Assembly: GCF_025195125.1 (NCBI RefSeq)
Contig: NZ_JAMGSL010000008.1
Span: forward strand, 1 to 63,599
Direction of reading: 5' to 3'
Source of the DNA: Streptomyces sp. Je 1-79
GTDB taxonomy: Bacteria > Actinomycetota > Actinomycetes > Streptomycetales > Streptomycetaceae
DNA length: 63,599 nt
Shown: piece by piece, positions 25,990 through 35,083 of the stretch
Numbering within the stretch: the stretch's first letter is position 1
Layout: every line of letters starts with the position of its first letter
Translations under genes and position numbers: made by a program
Notes under the pieces: generated by a model
Databases searched by the model: none
What the model was told of the DNA's origin: nothing
What the model saw: the letters and a program-made list of their open reading frames with translations, nothing else

Positions 25990-27261
25990 GTGACGGACAT
26001 CGTCGACGAGCTGAAGTGGCGCGGGCTGTTCGCCCAGTCCACTGACGAGGACGCATTGCGCAAGGCTCTCGCGGACGGTCCCGTCACGTTCTATTGCGGT
26101 TTCGACCCGACCGCGGCCAGTCTCCACGTCGGTCACCTGGTCCAGGTGCTCACCGTCCGCCGGCTCCAGCAGGCCGGTCACCGGCCGCTGGCGCTGGTCG
26201 GCGGGGCCACCGGCCAGATCGGCGACCCGCGGCCGACGGCCGAGCGCACCCTGAACGACCCCGAGACGGTCGGGAACTGGGTGAACCGGCTGCGGAGCCA
26301 GATCGAGCCGTTCCTCTCCTTCGAGGGGGAGAACGCGGCGGTCATGGTGAACAACCTGGACTGGACCGCGAACATGTCCGCGATCGAGTTCCTGCGGGAC
26401 ATCGGCAAGCACTTCCGGGTCAACAAGATGCTGACCAAGGACTCGGTCGCCCGGCGGCTGGAGTCCGAGCAGGGCATCAGCTACACCGAGTTCAGCTACC
26501 AGCTGCTCCAGGGCATGGACTTCCTGGAGCTGTACCGGCGTCACGGCTGCACGCTCCAGCAGGGCGGGTCCGACCAGTGGGGCAACCTGGTGGCCGGCCT
26601 CGACCTGATCCACAAGCTGGAGCCGGGCGCCGACGTGCACGCGCTGGCGACGCCGCTGATGGTCAAGGCCGACGGCACGAAGTTCGGCAAGACCGAGGGC
26701 GGGGCCGTCTGGCTCGACCCGGAGATGACGACGCCGTACGCGTTCTACCAGTTCTGGCTGAACGTGGACGACCGGGACATCTCGACGTACATGCGGATCC
26801 TCTCCTTCAAGTCCCGTGAGGAACTGGAGGAGCTGGAGCAGCTCACCGCCGAGCGGCCGCAGGCGCGGACCGCCCAGCGGGCCCTCGCCGAGGAGCTGAC
26901 GACGCTGGTGCACGGCGCCGGGCAGTGCGCGGCCGTCATCAACGCCTCGAAGGCGCTCTTCGGTCAGGGCGACCTGGCCGAGCTGGACGAGGCCACGCTG
27001 GCCGCCGCGCTCTCCGAGCTGCCGCACGCGCGGGTGGCCGAGCTCGGGCAGGTCGTGGACCTGTTCGTCGAGGTCGGTCTGGCGCCGAGCAGGTCGGGCG
27101 CGCGCCGGACGGTGAAGGAGGGCGGGGCCTACGTGAACAACGTGAAGGTGACCGCCGAGGACGCCGAGGTGTCGGCGGACGAGCTGCTGCACGGCCGCTG
27201 GCTGGTGCTGCGCCGGGGCAAGAAGAACCTGGCGGCGATCGAGGTCGGCGCGCAGGGCTGA
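25990..27261 (+). CDS. tyrS: Tyrosyl-tRNA synthetase
   Basis: 423 residues, class I synthetase charging tRNA-Tyr. The HIGH motif variant is HVGHLV, the KMSKS variant is KFGKT. Tyr-recognition residues are in YCGFDPTAASLH and YQLLQGMDF. The C-terminal S4-like RNA-binding domain is at about 350-423 (PSRSGARRTVKEGGAYVNNVKV). GTG start 25990 is preceded by AAGGAGA. No T-box leader is visible in the 54-bp gap after tldE. Confidence 0.97.
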   Translation: MTDIVDELKWRGLFAQSTDEDALRKALADGPVTFYCGFDPTAASLHVGHLVQVLTVRRLQQAGHRPLALVGGATGQIGDPRPTAERTLNDPETVGNWVNRLRSQIEPFLSFEGENAAVMVNNLDWTANMSAIEFLRDIGKHFRVNKMLTKDSVARRLESEQGISYTEFSYQLLQGMDFLELYRRHGCTLQQGGSDQWGNLVAGLDLIHKLEPGADVHALATPLMVKADGTKFGKTEGGAVWLDPEMTTPYAFYQFWLNVDDRDISTYMRILSFKSREELEELEQLTAERPQARTAQRALAEELTTLVHGAGQCAAVINASKALFGQGDLAELDEATLAAALSELPHARVAELGQVVDLFVEVGLAPSRSGARRTVKEGGAYVNNVKVTAEDAEVSADELLHGRWLVLRRGKKNLAAIEVGAQG

Positions 27262-27284
27262 CGGCCCGGGGCATGACGTGACGG

Positions 27285-27317
27285 AGGCCGGTACGCGCAC
27301 GGGGCGCGTACCGGCCT
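27285..27317 (+). terminator. Terminator after tyrS
   Basis: Perfect 14-bp stem AGGCCGGTACGCGC / GCGCGTACCGGCCT with 5-nt loop, 24 bp past the tyrS stop. Confidence 0.85.
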
Positions 27318-27410
27318 TCGCCGTGTCCGTGGCCTTCGCCGTGTCCGTGGCCTCCGCATGGCCGTGGCCTCCGCCGTGGCCTCCGCGTGACCGTGGCCGT
27401 CACGTGGCCC
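27313..27410. repeat. Tandem GGCCTTCGCCGTGTCCGT-type repeats
   Basis: Two perfect 18-bp units (27313-27330, 27331-27348), then four or so shorter degenerate units of GGCCTCCGCNNGGCCGT type up to about 27410. They lie between the tyrS terminator and the end of the convergent GlsB-type gene. Confidence 0.8.
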
Positions 27411-27416
27411 TGGCCT

Positions 27417-27692
27417 TCACGCTCGTTGCTTGTTGCTCCTGATCGCGTTCCAGACCATGTCGCCCAGGAACACCACGAGGACCGCGCCGGCGAGTTGGAG
27501 CAGGTGGCGTGTCCAGTCGATGCCCTTGGTGTCCTCGACGCCGATCCAGGTCGCGACGGAGTTACCGAGAACACTGCCGATGATGCCGAACACGGTCGTC
27601 AGCCACAGCGGGATCTCCTGCTTGCCCGGGATGATCGCCTTGGCGATCAGGCCGAGCACGAAACCCACGATGATTGCCCACAACCAACTCAT
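27417..27692 (-). CDS. GlsB/YeaQ/YmgE-family stress-response membrane protein
   Basis: 91 residues with three hydrophobic helices. Transglycosylase-associated family signature: LWAIIVGFVLGLIAKAIIPGKQ, then LTTVFGIIGSVLGNSVATWIG and LAGAVLVVFLGDMVWN. These small proteins accompany general stress responses and have no known enzymatic activity. ATG 27692 has a strong GAGGAGG 6-7 nt upstream, far better than the long frame extension to 28250. Confidence 0.9.
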   Translation of the reverse strand: MSWLWAIIVGFVLGLIAKAIIPGKQEIPLWLTTVFGIIGSVLGNSVATWIGVEDTKGIDWTRHLLQLAGAVLVVFLGDMVWNAIRSNKQRA

Positions 27693-27872
27693 GGTCGCCT
27701 CCTCATGCGGCGCAATCTGCGCATGTGGGCCCAGTCTCGGCCCATCCGCCATACGCCGCATGTCGGAAGGGGCCATACGTGACCCGGTCTGCTCCGTCTC
27801 GGACGTCGGGCGTACCGTGGAGACAGGTCCGGACCGGGGAGGGTCCGGCGTGGACGGTGGTGGTGGAACGCG

Positions 27873-28277
27873 ATGCGGAAGCACGGCGGTACAGAGGTCT
27901 TCCGGATCACCGGAGCCCGTCAGGGCCTGACCGACGATGTGCGCGGCCGGGAGCGCCGGTATGTGATCTCCATGTCGGTGCGGACGCTGTCCGTCATCGC
28001 CGCGGTCGTCCTGTGGAACGTCGAGCGTCATGTGGCGATCGTGGCGCTGGTGCTCGGTGCGCTCCTCCCCTATGTCGCGGTCGTCATCGCCAACGCCGGG
28101 CGGGAGAGGCCGCCGGCCCTTCCCTCCACGTTCGTACCGCCGCCGAGCCGGCCCGAGCTCCCCCTCGGGGACGTCGCCGCGGACGCGGGAACGGAGCCGC
28201 GGAAGGACGCGGGAACGGAGGCGGGAACGGAGGCTCCCGCGGAAGGCCACGCGGAGCGTTCCCCGGGTCAGAGTTGA
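27873..28277 (+). CDS. DUF3099-family membrane protein
   Basis: 134 residues. The N-terminal DUF3099 region is FRITGARQGLTDDVRGRERRYVISMSVRTLSVIAAVVLW, followed by two membrane helices (ISMSVRTLSVIAAVVLW and VAIVALVLGALLPYVAVVIANA). A disordered acidic, Pro/Ala/Gly-rich cytoplasmic tail of about 55 residues completes it, with AGTE-type repeats. Function unknown. Divergent from the GlsB-type gene, with 180 bp between them. Confidence 0.85.
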   Translation: MRKHGGTEVFRITGARQGLTDDVRGRERRYVISMSVRTLSVIAAVVLWNVERHVAIVALVLGALLPYVAVVIANAGRERPPALPSTFVPPPSRPELPLGDVAADAGTEPRKDAGTEAGTEAPAEGHAERSPGQS

Positions 28278-28458
28278 TCACCACGGCCCGCACGAAGCTC
28301 AAGAAGAGCTCAGATCAATCATGAAGTTCCAGTGCACCTGACCCCATCCCCCGTGACATACTGCCTACGCGCTCCGCATCCCCCGTCGGAGCGACGGACC
28401 GATGCCGGGCAGCTCCCCCCGTGGCTGCTCGGCATCGCCATTGCTGGACAATGACCGT

Positions 28459-28701
28459 GTGATCAATCCGGTGAGTGACGAGACCCCGATCGAGACGCCG
28501 ATCTGCTCCGCCAAGGGCTGCCGCGCCGACGCCGTGTGGGTACTGGCCTGGAACAACCCCAAGCTGCACACGCCGGAGCGCCGCAAGACCTGGCTCGCCT
28601 GCGAGGAGCACCGCGAGCATCTCTCCCAGTTCCTGGGTGTACGGGGATTCCTCAAGGACGTCGTCCCGCTCGCCGAGTGGGAGTCACCCACCGATCGCTG
28701 A
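28459..28701 (+). CDS. Small Cys/His protein, putative zinc-binding
   Basis: About 80 residues with GTG start at 28459 (alternative GTG at 28471). Potential metal ligands are CSAKGC near residue 17 and CEEHREH near residue 48. The pattern DAVWVLAWNNPKLHTPERRKTWLACEEHREHLSQFL is widespread in Streptomyces, where it has been loosely named acetone carboxylase-like; I do not trust that name. Its last 18 bp overlap the convergent moaA 3' end. No clear ribosome site, so the start is uncertain. Confidence 0.7.
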   Translation: MINPVSDETPIETPICSAKGCRADAVWVLAWNNPKLHTPERRKTWLACEEHREHLSQFLGVRGFLKDVVPLAEWESPTDR

Positions 28702-29673
28702 CATCGGGCGCTCGGGCTGCAGGAAGCTCGGGTCGTCCAGACCCGACCCGGCCTTCTTGCCCCACATCGCCAGCTTCCAGATCCGGGCGATCTCGGCATC
28801 CGGTGCCTCCGAGCGCAGCGCGGCCCGCAGGTCGGTCTCCTCGGTGGCGAAGAGGCACGTGCGCACCTGACCGTCGGCGGTGAGCCGGGTCCGGTCGCAG
28901 GCCCGGCAGAACGGGCGGGTGACGGAGGCGATGACGCCGACCGTGTGCGGTCCGCCGTCCACGACCCAGCGCTCGGCGGGGGCCGAGCCGCGTTCGTCCG
29001 CGCCCTCGGGGGTCAGCGTGAAGCGGGTGCGCAGCGACTCCAGGATGTCGCCCGCGGTGATCATGCCGTCCCGCTTCCAGCCGTGCTGGGCGTCGAGCGG
29101 CATCTGCTCGATGAAGCGGAGCTCGTACGCGTTCTCCACGGCCCATGCCAGCAGGTCCGGGGCCTCGTCGTCGTTGAGTCCGGGCATCAGGACCGCGTTG
29201 ACCTTGACGGGCGTGAGCCCGGCCTCGCGCGCGGCGGCCATGCCGTCGAGCACGTCGTGGTGGCGGTCGCGGCGGGTCAGGGTCTTGAAGACCTCGGGCC
29301 GCAGGGTGTCCAGGGAGACGTTGACCCGGTCGAGTCCGGCCGCCTTCAGTGCGGCGGCGGTGCGCTTGAGTCCGATGCCGTTGGTGGTCAGGGACATCTT
29401 GGGGCGGGGCTCCAGGGCCGCGCATCGCTCGACGATGCCGACGAGCCCGGGGCGCAGCAGCGGCTCGCCGCCGGTGAAGCGGACCTCCGTGACGCCGAGG
29501 TCGGTGACCGCGATCCGTATCAGCCGGACGATCTCGTCGTCGGTCAGCAGATCAGGCTTGGCCAGCCACTGCAGGCCCTCTTCCGGCATACAGTACGTAC
29601 ACCGCAGATTGCATCGGTCGGTGAGCGAAACACGCAGGTCAGTGGCGACACGGCCGTAGGTGTCGATGAGCAC
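28684..29673 (-). CDS. moaA: GTP 3',8-cyclase MoaA
   Basis: 329 residues, a radical-SAM enzyme that converts GTP to the 3',8-cyclic intermediate in molybdenum-cofactor synthesis. The N-terminal [4Fe-4S] motif is CNLRCTYC (C21, C25, C28), the SAM-binding GGEPLLR motif follows, and the C-terminal cluster motif is FCRACDRTRLTADGQVRTCLF. The MoaA C-terminal GG-end is present (SAIGG). GTG start 29673. No other Moco gene is adjacent. Confidence 0.96.
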   Translation of the reverse strand: MLIDTYGRVATDLRVSLTDRCNLRCTYCMPEEGLQWLAKPDLLTDDEIVRLIRIAVTDLGVTEVRFTGGEPLLRPGLVGIVERCAALEPRPKMSLTTNGIGLKRTAAALKAAGLDRVNVSLDTLRPEVFKTLTRRDRHHDVLDGMAAAREAGLTPVKVNAVLMPGLNDDEAPDLLAWAVENAYELRFIEQMPLDAQHGWKRDGMITAGDILESLRTRFTLTPEGADERGSAPAERWVVDGGPHTVGVIASVTRPFCRACDRTRLTADGQVRTCLFATEETDLRAALRSEAPDAEIARIWKLAMWGKKAGSGLDDPSFLQPERPMSAIGG

Positions 29674-29761
29674 GGTGTGCCCCCTCCCTGTCGTTCGGTG
29701 ATTTCTCCAACGAGCCTACGCGAGAGGGCCGACAAGCAGCAGAGCCGATTGGAACGAGGAC

Positions 29762-29803
29762 CGGAGCGGCCTCGTCGTAGGACTCTACGACGAGGCCGCT
29801 CCG
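29762..29803 (-). terminator. Terminator after actP
   Basis: Perfect 19-bp stem starting CGGAGCGGCCTCGTCG, with 4-nt loop GACT, 22 bp past the actP stop and upstream of the moaA start. Confidence 0.92.
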
Positions 29804-29824
29804 CGATCGCTCACCGTGTACGGA

Positions 29825-31450
29825 TCAGTGCGCTCCGACACCGGTGAGGGACTTGACCTCGAGCTCCGCGTACTTGCCCTTGTCCGGCTCCTCCTTGGAG
29901 AGGAGCGAGCCGAGCCAGCCGAGGAGGAAGCCGAGCGGGATCGAGACGATGCCGGGGTTCTCCAGGGGGAACCAGTAGAAGTCCACGGTCTTGAACATCG
30001 AGGTGGGCTTGCCGGAGACGACCGGCGAGAAGAGCACCAGGACGACCGAGGAGATCAGACCGCCGTAGATCGACCAGAGCGCGCCCTGGGTGGTGAACCG
30101 CTTCCAGAACAGGCTGTAGAGGATCGTCGGCAGGTTGGCCGACGCGGCGACGGCGAAGGCGAGGGCGACCAGGCCGGCGACGTTGAGGTCGCGGGCGAGT
30201 GCGCCGAGCGCGATCGAGACGACTCCGATGAGGACGGTGGCCCAGCGGGCCGCGCGGACCTCCTCCTTCTCCGTGGCCTTTCCGCGCCGGATGACGTTGG
30301 CGTAGATGTCGTGCGCGAAGGAGGACGACGAGGCCAGCGTCAGTCCGGCGACCACGGCGAGGATGGTGGCGAAGGCGACGGCGGAGATCACCGCGAGCAG
30401 GATCGCGCCGCCGGTGGAGCCGGAGCCGCCGCCGATCTCCAGGGCCGCGAGCGGGGCGGCGGTGTTGCCCGCCTTGTTCGAGGCGATGATGTCGCTGTTC
30501 TTCAGCAGGGCCGCGGCGCCGAAGCCGAGGACGATCGTCATCAGGTAGAAGGCGCCGATGATGCCGATGGCCCAGTTGACCGACTTACGGGCGGCCTTGG
30601 CGGTCGGCACCGTGTAGAAGCGGATCAGGATGTGCGGCAGGCCGGCGGTGCCGAGGACGAGCGCGATGCCGAGCGAGATGAAGTCCAGCTTGGAGATGCC
30701 GGTGGCCCCGTACTTGAGCCCGGGCTCCAGGAAGGCCGAACCCTTGCCGCTGTTGGTGGCGGCCGCGCCGAGCAGGTCGGAGAGGTTGAAGCCGAACTTC
30801 AGCAGGATGAGGAAGGTGATCAGGAGCGTGCCCGCGATGAGCAGGACGGCCTTGACCATCTGCACCCAGGTGGTGCCCTTCATGCCGCCGATGGTGACGT
30901 ACACGATCATCAGGACGCCGACGAGGGCGACGATGGCGATCTTGCCGCCGTCGCTGGTGATCCCGAGGAGCAGCGAGACGAGCACGCCCGCGCCGGCCAT
31001 CTGCGCGAGCAGGTAGAAGATCGAGACGACGATCGTGGAGGTGCCGGCGGCGGTACGGACCGGGCGCTGGCGCATCCGGTAGGCGAGGACGTCGCCCATG
31101 GTGAACCGGCCGGAGTTGCGCAGCGGCTCGGCGACCAGGAGCAGGGCGACCAGCCAGGCGACCAGGAAGCCGATCGAGTACAGGAAGCCGTCGTAGCCGA
31201 AGAGCGCGATGGCGCCCGCGATGCCGAGGAAGGAGGCGGCGGACATGTAGTCGCCGGAGATCGCGAGGCCGTTCTGGAAGCCGGTGAACTGGCGGCCGCC
31301 GGCGTAGAAGTCGGCGGCGCTCTTGGTCTGGCGGCCGGCCCAGACGGTGATGACGAGCGTGGCGACGACGAAGGCCCCGAAGAGGGTGATGATCAGCGGC
31401 CGGTGCTCGCTGGTGGCGTTGCCCGCCGCGAGGAGAAGAGTGCTGCTCAC
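29825..31450 (-). CDS. Cation/acetate symporter (ActP-type, SSS family)
   Basis: 541 residues, 13 membrane helices, sodium:solute symporter family. ActP-like motifs: KSAADFYAGGRQFTGFQNGLAISGDYMSAASFLGIAG at the start and GTAGLPHILIRFYTVP in the middle. It takes up acetate and probably other short carboxylates. GTG 31450 overlaps the DUF485 stop as GTGA, so the two are translationally coupled. Same order as E. coli yjcH-actP. Confidence 0.93.
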   Translation of the reverse strand: MSSTLLLAAGNATSEHRPLIITLFGAFVVATLVITVWAGRQTKSAADFYAGGRQFTGFQNGLAISGDYMSAASFLGIAGAIALFGYDGFLYSIGFLVAWLVALLLVAEPLRNSGRFTMGDVLAYRMRQRPVRTAAGTSTIVVSIFYLLAQMAGAGVLVSLLLGITSDGGKIAIVALVGVLMIVYVTIGGMKGTTWVQMVKAVLLIAGTLLITFLILLKFGFNLSDLLGAAATNSGKGSAFLEPGLKYGATGISKLDFISLGIALVLGTAGLPHILIRFYTVPTAKAARKSVNWAIGIIGAFYLMTIVLGFGAAALLKNSDIIASNKAGNTAAPLAALEIGGGSGSTGGAILLAVISAVAFATILAVVAGLTLASSSSFAHDIYANVIRRGKATEKEEVRAARWATVLIGVVSIALGALARDLNVAGLVALAFAVAASANLPTILYSLFWKRFTTQGALWSIYGGLISSVVLVLFSPVVSGKPTSMFKTVDFYWFPLENPGIVSIPLGFLLGWLGSLLSKEEPDKGKYAELEVKSLTGVGAH

Positions 31451-31830
31451 GCGCCGGCCTCCGGGTTCTCCATGCGGGACTTGATGGCGTCGGCCTTCGG
31501 GTCGAGGCGATTGGCCGCGTGCCGCGAGTAGAGCCAGGCGATGAGGAAGGTCGTGGCGAACTGCCCGAGGCCGAGCACGAGGGCCACGTTGATGTTGCCG
31601 AAGACCTTGGTGCCCATGAAGCCGCCCGCGTAGTTGGAGAGCAGCACGTAGAGCAGGTACCAGGCGATGAAGGCGATCGTCAGGGGGAAGGCGAAGGAGC
31701 GGTACGTGCGGCGCAGTTCGCCGAACTCCGCACTCTCCTGCATCTCGACGAACGCCTCGGTCGTGGGCTGGGCGGGGCCGGTGGGGGCGTCCGTTCCGCC
31801 TGGGGGTGGCGGCAGTGCTTCGGTTGCCAC
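31447..31830 (-). CDS. DUF485-family membrane protein (YjcH-like)
   Basis: 127 residues. A disordered Pro-rich N terminus is followed by the DUF485 core: FGELRRTYRSFAFPLTIAFIAWYLLYVLLSNYAGGFMGTKVFGNINVALVLGLGQFATTFLIAWLYSRHA with two membrane helices. The partner of ActP-type permeases. GTG 31830 is selected for GAGGAG 6-7 nt upstream; an ATG at 31863 is in frame but poorly served. Confidence 0.88.
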   Translation of the reverse strand: MATEALPPPPGGTDAPTGPAQPTTEAFVEMQESAEFGELRRTYRSFAFPLTIAFIAWYLLYVLLSNYAGGFMGTKVFGNINVALVLGLGQFATTFLIAWLYSRHAANRLDPKADAIKSRMENPEAGA

Positions 31831-32016
31831 GGAATCTCCTCGCGACGCGGGTGCTGTGGGCATGGACAAAGGGGCCTCACTGGGGGGATGGGGGACGGGG
31901 CTCCGTGCGGAGCTCCTCCCCTGCACAACGGCACGGGGCGCGCGGCGAAGCGGTTCATCGGGAGTGGTTTTCTTCCTGGATCTTCCTCCGGATCTGCATC
32001 AAGTCCTCTCAACTCA

Positions 32017-32046
32017 TTGATGAGGCGGGAAGATCAGCGATAGCTT
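32017..32046 (+). promoter_or_regulatory. Candidate vegetative promoter for the subtilase gene
   Basis: TTGATG (32017-32022), 18-nt spacer, TAGCTT (32041-32046), close to the HrdB consensus TTGACR-N18-TAGRRT. It is 68 bp upstream of the ATG. Confidence 0.5.
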
Positions 32047-32114
32047 CACTCGTCATGCACCTGTCCGTCCGCAATCCGCGGTCGGGCAGTACATACGGAT
32101 GATGTGGAGAACCC

Positions 32115-33653
32115 ATGGCTCATCTGGGATCGAGACGCGGCCGAGTACTCGCTCTGCCTGTCGGTCTCGCGCTCACGGCCTCGCTCGGCTTCCTTCCGGC
32201 CGGCGCGTCCGCCGCCGAACTGAGCGATGCCCCGGCGACGCCCGCCGTCTCGACGAGTGCCCCGAAGCTGTCCTACGTCGTCAACGTCGACGGACGGCGC
32301 GGGACGACCGCCTCGGTGAAGAAGGCGATATCCAGGGCCGGCGGCACGGTGGTCATCTCCTATGACCAGATAGGCGTGATAGTCGTCCACTCGCAGAACC
32401 CCGAGTTCGCGAAGACGATTCGCAAGGTCCGCGGTGTGGTGTCGGCCGGATCGACGCGCACCGCCCCGCTCTCCGTCCAGACGGACACGTCCGTCGGCGA
32501 GGGCGGCCAGGCGCTCACCCCGTCCGAGGCCACCGCCGCCGCGGCCCGCGCCGACGAAGCCCAGGACGCGCTCGAGCCGCTGCAGTGGGACCTCCCCGCC
32601 ATCAAGGCGGACAAGGCCCACCGCAAGACGCTCGGCAGCAGGAACGTCACTGTCGGCGTGATCGACACGGGTGTCGACGACACCCACCCGGACCTGGCGC
32701 CGAACTTCGACGCCCGCGCGTCCGCCAACTGTGTGACCGGCAAGCCGGACATCACCCCCGGCTCGTGGCGTCCGAACCCGGGCGAGAGCGACCACGGCAC
32801 GCACGTCGCCGGCACCATCGCCGCCGCCAAGAACGGCACCGGCATCACCGGTGTCGCGCCGGGCGTGAAGGTCTCGGGCATCAAGGTGTCCACCCCCGAC
32901 GGCTTCTTCTACACCGAGGCCGTCGTCTGCGGCTTCGTGTGGGCGGCCGAGCACGGCGTCGACATCACCAACAACAGCTACTACACCGACCCGTGGCTGT
33001 TCGCGTGCAAGAACGACGACGACCAGAAGGCCCTGATCGAGGCCGTCACCCGTGCCACCCGCTACGCGGAGCGCAAGGGCACGGTCAACGTGGCGGCGGC
33101 CGGCAACTCGGACATGGACCTGTCGGCGGACGAACTCACGGACGCCACCAGCCCGAACGACACCACGCCGGTGACCCGGGTCGTCGACCCCAAGGAGTGC
33201 CTGGACTACCCGGCGATGCTGCCCGGCGTGGTCACGGTCTCCGCGACGGGTGCCAAGGACCTGAAGGCCTCGTACTCCAACTACGGTCTCGGTGTCGTCG
33301 ACATCGCGGCGCCCGGCGGCGACCGCACCGAGTACCAGACCCCGGAGGCGCCGGCGATCAACGGCCGGATCCTGTCGACCACGGTCAACGGCGGCTTCAA
33401 CTACAAGGCCGGTACGTCGATGGCCTCGCCGCACGCCGCCGGTGTGCTCGCGCTGCTGAAGTCGACGCACCCGAAGGCGAGCCCGGCCTCGCTCAAGGCC
33501 CTGCTCTACGCGCAGGCCGACGACCGCGCCTGCACCAACCCGTACGACATCGACGGTGACGGCGCCGTCGACGCCGTCTGCGAGGGCGGCAAGAACAAGA
33601 ACGGCTTCTACGGAACCGGTCTCGTGGACGCGCTCGACGCGGTCCGCCGGTAG
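32115..33653 (+). CDS. Secreted S8-family serine peptidase
   Basis: 512 residues. The signal peptide spans about 1-34 (LALPVGLALTASLGFLPAGASAAE). A propeptide-like region follows (about 48-115, SYVVNVDGRRGTTASVKKAI). The subtilisin domain has catalytic Asp in VGVIDTGVD, His in DHGTHVAGT and Ser in GTSMASPHAAG. The C-terminal DIDGDGAVDAVCEGG loop may bind calcium. Extracellular endopeptidase. GGAG lies 9 nt upstream of the ATG. Confidence 0.95.
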   Translation: MAHLGSRRGRVLALPVGLALTASLGFLPAGASAAELSDAPATPAVSTSAPKLSYVVNVDGRRGTTASVKKAISRAGGTVVISYDQIGVIVVHSQNPEFAKTIRKVRGVVSAGSTRTAPLSVQTDTSVGEGGQALTPSEATAAAARADEAQDALEPLQWDLPAIKADKAHRKTLGSRNVTVGVIDTGVDDTHPDLAPNFDARASANCVTGKPDITPGSWRPNPGESDHGTHVAGTIAAAKNGTGITGVAPGVKVSGIKVSTPDGFFYTEAVVCGFVWAAEHGVDITNNSYYTDPWLFACKNDDDQKALIEAVTRATRYAERKGTVNVAAAGNSDMDLSADELTDATSPNDTTPVTRVVDPKECLDYPAMLPGVVTVSATGAKDLKASYSNYGLGVVDIAAPGGDRTEYQTPEAPAINGRILSTTVNGGFNYKAGTSMASPHAAGVLALLKSTHPKASPASLKALLYAQADDRACTNPYDIDGDGAVDAVCEGGKNKNGFYGTGLVDALDAVRR

Positions 33654-33678
33654 GCGCATGCCTTAGGCGCACATGCGG

Positions 33679-33714
33679 AGGGGCCCTGGTGTGGTGCGCC
33701 ACGCCGGGGCCCCT
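33679..33714 (+). terminator. Terminator after the subtilase gene
   Basis: 16-pair stem AGGGGCCCTGGTGTGG / CCACGCCGGGGCCCCT with two G-U pairs and a 4-nt loop, followed by T residues. Confidence 0.8.
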
Positions 33715-33744
33715 TCGCGTGGCACCGGGTGCCATCATGCGCGG

Positions 33745-35046
33745 ATGGACAACACAGTGCGTACCGGTACGGAGTTGTTGTGGTCGGCCCTGGGCGGTGA
33801 TCCCGCCCTGCTCGACCGGGTCGCCCACACAGGCACCTCGGGGCTGCTGCCGGCGCGGCTGCCGGTGATGGACCTGGCCCGGGCGACGGTCGCGGTCGCG
33901 GGTCTCGCCGCGGTGGAGCGGGGCGGTCTGCCGGGGAAGGTCCGGGTGGACGACGGAGCCGTCGCCACGGCCTTCGTGAGCGAGCGTCACCTGCGGGTGG
34001 ACGGCCGGGCCCCGGTGAGCTTCGCGCCGCTGTCCCGCCTCTGGCGCGCCTCCGACGGCTGGGTCCGTACGCACGCCAACTATCCGCACCACCGGACGGC
34101 GCTGCTGTCCGCGCTGGGTGTGCGGGAGGAGTCGGTGGAGGCCGTGGCGGCGTCGGTCGCCGAGCGGAAGGCCGTCGAGACGGAGACGGCGGTGTACGCG
34201 GCCGGGGGGCTGGCGGTCGCCCTGCGCACCCCCGAGGAGTGGGCGGCGCACGAGCAGGGCCGTGAGGTGGCGGCGCGGCCGCTGCTGACGCGGGAACGGC
34301 TGGACGACGCGGCCCCGCGACGGCGCTCGGGCCCGCTGCGGGTCCTGGACCTGACCCGGGTCCTCGCCGGGCCGGTCGCGACCCGCACGCTGGCGCTGCT
34401 CGGTGCGGACGTGCTGCGCGTGGACCCGCCGGGCAATCCCGAACTGCCCGACCAGCACGCGGACACGGACGTCGGCAAGCGGACGGCCGCGCTCGACCTG
34501 GACAGCCCGGCGGACCGGCGTGCCCTGGGTGAGTTGCTGGACGCGGCGGACGTCCTGGTCACCGGCTACCGCCCCGGCGCCCTGGACCGTTTCGGTCTGC
34601 ACCGGCCCGGTCTGGTGGTCGCGCGGCTCTCGGCGTGGGGCGACTACGGGCCGTGGGCCGGGCGGCGCGGCTTCGACAGCCTGGTGCAGGTGGCGACCGG
34701 GATCGCGGTGACCGAGGGGTCGGCGGACCGGCCTGGGGCGCTGCCCGCACAGGCCCTGGACCACGGCACGGGCTATCTGCTGGCGGCGGCCGTGCTGCGG
34801 TCCCTGACCGAGCAGGAGAGGGACGGCGGCACGCGTCTCGTACGCCTGGCCCTGGCGCAGACGGGGCACTGGCTGACGCACGCCCTGCCCCGGTACGAGC
34901 CGGAGCGGTACCTCACGGAGACGGACGGCCCGCTGGGCCGGCTGCGGCACGCGCTGTCGCCCGTCTCGTACGAGGGCGGCCCGGCGGGCTGGTCGCGCCC
35001 GCCGGGCGTCCAGGGCGGGGACGATCCGGTGTGGCTCGGCACGTGA
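33745..35046 (+). CDS. CaiB/BaiF-type CoA-transferase family protein
   Basis: 433 residues. The C-terminal half carries the family III CoA-transferase core: RVLDLTRVLAGPVATRTLALLGADVLRVDPPG, catalytic-region D in TAALDLDSPADRRAL, and LSAWGDYGPWAGRRGFDSLVQVATGIA. The N-terminal 190 residues hold a second, degenerate copy of the fold. Such two-domain forms occur in actinobacteria. Probable CoA transfer between carboxylates; substrates unknown. ATG 33745 has no strong ribosome site. Confidence 0.85.
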   Translation: MDNTVRTGTELLWSALGGDPALLDRVAHTGTSGLLPARLPVMDLARATVAVAGLAAVERGGLPGKVRVDDGAVATAFVSERHLRVDGRAPVSFAPLSRLWRASDGWVRTHANYPHHRTALLSALGVREESVEAVAASVAERKAVETETAVYAAGGLAVALRTPEEWAAHEQGREVAARPLLTRERLDDAAPRRRSGPLRVLDLTRVLAGPVATRTLALLGADVLRVDPPGNPELPDQHADTDVGKRTAALDLDSPADRRALGELLDAADVLVTGYRPGALDRFGLHRPGLVVARLSAWGDYGPWAGRRGFDSLVQVATGIAVTEGSADRPGALPAQALDHGTGYLLAAAVLRSLTEQERDGGTRLVRLALAQTGHWLTHALPRYEPERYLTETDGPLGRLRHALSPVSYEGGPAGWSRPPGVQGGDDPVWLGT

Positions 35047-35083
35047 GGGCGGTGCCTGAGGGCCGGCCGCCGGCAGGATCCGG

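Noticed and set aside
29816..31531. Plus-strand open frame of 571 codons opposite actP
   Set aside because: Acidic low-complexity shadow of the permease gene.
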